In this document: one piece after another, positions 63,190-64,000 of the stretch | Position numbering within the stretch: the stretch's first letter is position 1 | How the letters are laid out: each line of letters begins with the position of its first letter | NCBI RefSeq assembly: GCF_005893125.1 | Contig: NZ_VCJS01000002.1 | Location: forward strand, 62,001 to 126,000 | Length of the DNA stretch: 64,000 bases | Source of the DNA: Nonomuraea basaltis | GTDB taxonomy: Bacteria; Actinomycetota; Actinomycetes; Streptosporangiales; Streptosporangiaceae | Direction of reading: 5' to 3' | The notes under the pieces: model-generated | Database searches by the model: none | Told to the model about the DNA's origin: nothing | What the model saw: only the letters and a program-made list of their open reading frames with translations | Position numbers and translations under genes: made by a program

Positions 63190-64000
63190 GTGCCCGCGAA
63201 CAGGCCCTCCCCCGATGCCGGGCGCAGGCCGCCGCCGCTCCTGGTCGGCTGGGCCTGCGTCGCGGCGGCGCTCGCCCTGCTGCCGCTGGTCTACCTGGGC
63301 GTGCGGGCGCTGGAACACGGCCCCGCACACGCCTGGCGGCTCGTCGCCACCGGTCGCACCCTCGAGCTGCTGGCCCGCAGCCTCGGGCTCGCCGCCGTGG
63401 TCGTCGCCGCCTGCCTGCTGCTGGGCGTCTCGCTGGCCTGGCTGACCGTGCGGACCGCGCTGCCGGGGGCCCGGGCCTGGTCCGTGCTGGCCACGTTGCC
63501 GCTCGCCGTGCCCAGCTACGTCGCGGCGTTCGCATGGATCTCCACCAACCGCCTGGCCGGCTTCGCGGGCGCGGCGATCACCCTGACGCTGGTCAGCTAC
63601 CCGTACGTCTACCTGCCGGTGGCGGCGACGCTGGGCGGCATCGACCCGGCGCAGGAGGAGGCGGCCCGCTCACTCGGGCACGGCCCGCTGCGCACGTTCT
63701 GGCGCGTCACGCTCCCGCAGGTGCGCCCGGCCGCGGCGGGCGGCGGGCTGCTCGTCGCGCTCTACGTGCTGTCCGACTTCGGCGCCGTCTCGATCATGAG
63801 GTACGAGACGTTCACCCGGGCGATCTTCACCTCTTACCGGGCGAGCTTCGACCGCACCCCGGCCGCCGCGCTCGGCTGCGTGCTGGTGGTGATGACCGTG
63901 CTGCTCGTCGCGGCAGAGGCGCGCACCCGCGGCCGGGCGCGCCACTCGCGTACCGGCGGGGGCAGCGCCCGGCCCGCCCCTCGCGCGCGGCTCGGCCGGC
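63190..64000 (+). CDS. Ferric iron ABC transporter permease (partial, runs off the window)
   Basis: The frame opens at GTG 63190, 6 bases after the binding-protein stop, and stays open to the window edge (270 codons). It has a Pro-rich cytosolic head, then membrane segments (CVAAALALLPLVYLGV; SLGLAAVVVAACLLLGVSLA) and the EAA loop that docks the ATPase: EEAARSLGHGPLRTFWRVTL. Ferric permeases of the FbpB type have two such halves, about 500 residues, so roughly half the gene is visible. Confidence 0.9.
   Translation, partial: MPANRPSPDAGRRPPPLLVGWACVAAALALLPLVYLGVRALEHGPAHAWRLVATGRTLELLARSLGLAAVVVAACLLLGVSLAWLTVRTALPGARAWSVLATLPLAVPSYVAAFAWISTNRLAGFAGAAITLTLVSYPYVYLPVAATLGGIDPAQEEAARSLGHGPLRTFWRVTLPQVRPAAAGGGLLVALYVLSDFGAVSIMRYETFTRAIFTSYRASFDRTPAAALGCVLVVMTVLLVAAEARTRGRARHSRTGGGSARPAPRARLGR

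Overview
The window is very GC-rich, uses many GTG and some TTG starts, and carries typical actinomycete genes: a four-gene cvnA-D conservon, an IdeR-type iron box, a mycothiol-ligase-like protein, a group 2 sigma factor and many TetR, LacI and IclR regulators. I infer a large-genome filamentous actinobacterium, most likely in or near the Streptosporangiaceae (for example Nonomuraea). The genus is a guess from gene style only. I see no rRNA, tRNA, CRISPR array, insertion sequence or prophage.

Layout. 1-6.1 kb: end of a MarR-type regulator, a lipoprotein, a PhyH oxygenase-esterase pair, a deoxyribosyltransferase-like protein, a TetR/MFS efflux pair and an aldo/keto reductase with a clear terminator. 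6.1-7.4 kb: a gene graveyard holding pieces of an IclR regulator, a secreted small protein and a cytochrome P450. 7.4-13.7 kb: an IclR-controlled cassette of aminotransferase, fused FAD/Fe-S 2-hydroxyacid dehydrogenase and SLC13-type carrier, probably for glycolate- or lactate-like acids. 14-21 kb: a LacI regulator, Na+/H+ antiporter, CBS-permease pair, MshC/CysRS-like ligase and universal stress protein. 21-24.6 kb: a reactive-sulfur regulon (TSUP exporter, rhodanese, MBL-rhodanese persulfide dioxygenase, CsoR/CstR repressor) with three near-identical operators. 24.6-29.8 kb: two aldo/keto reductases, membrane proteins and an amidohydrolase.

29.8-34.9 kb: a ROK repressor divergent from a sugar ABC transporter and ROK kinase, laid out like frcBCAK. 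34.9-41.5 kb: DEAD-box helicase, PPC-domain protein, phosphoribosyltransferase-hydrolase fusion, carboxymuconolactone decarboxylase-like protein and a TetR/SDR divergent pair with twin operators; remnants of three more genes lie between them. 41.5-50.4 kb: CapA-like protein, PolX/PHP polymerase, aconitase, two TetR regulators, a methyltransferase and a Gfo/Idh-epimerase pair.

50.4-57.8 kb is a stress block. A DUF427 - Clp ATPase - group 2 sigma factor operon reads leftward from a promoter matching the SigB-type pattern GTTT-N14-GGGTA. It is followed by acidic small proteins, an SDR and a DUF2071 protein. 58-62 kb is the conservon. From 62 kb to the edge lies an iron-regulated ferric ABC importer whose permease runs out of the window.

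Most gene pairs are divergent regulator/target units with visible palindromic operators. Two patterns stand out: short tandem duplications sitting at stop codons of three unrelated genes, and a Clp ATPase with a ClpC-like middle domain but no visible ClpP-docking loop, in one operon with a sigma factor.
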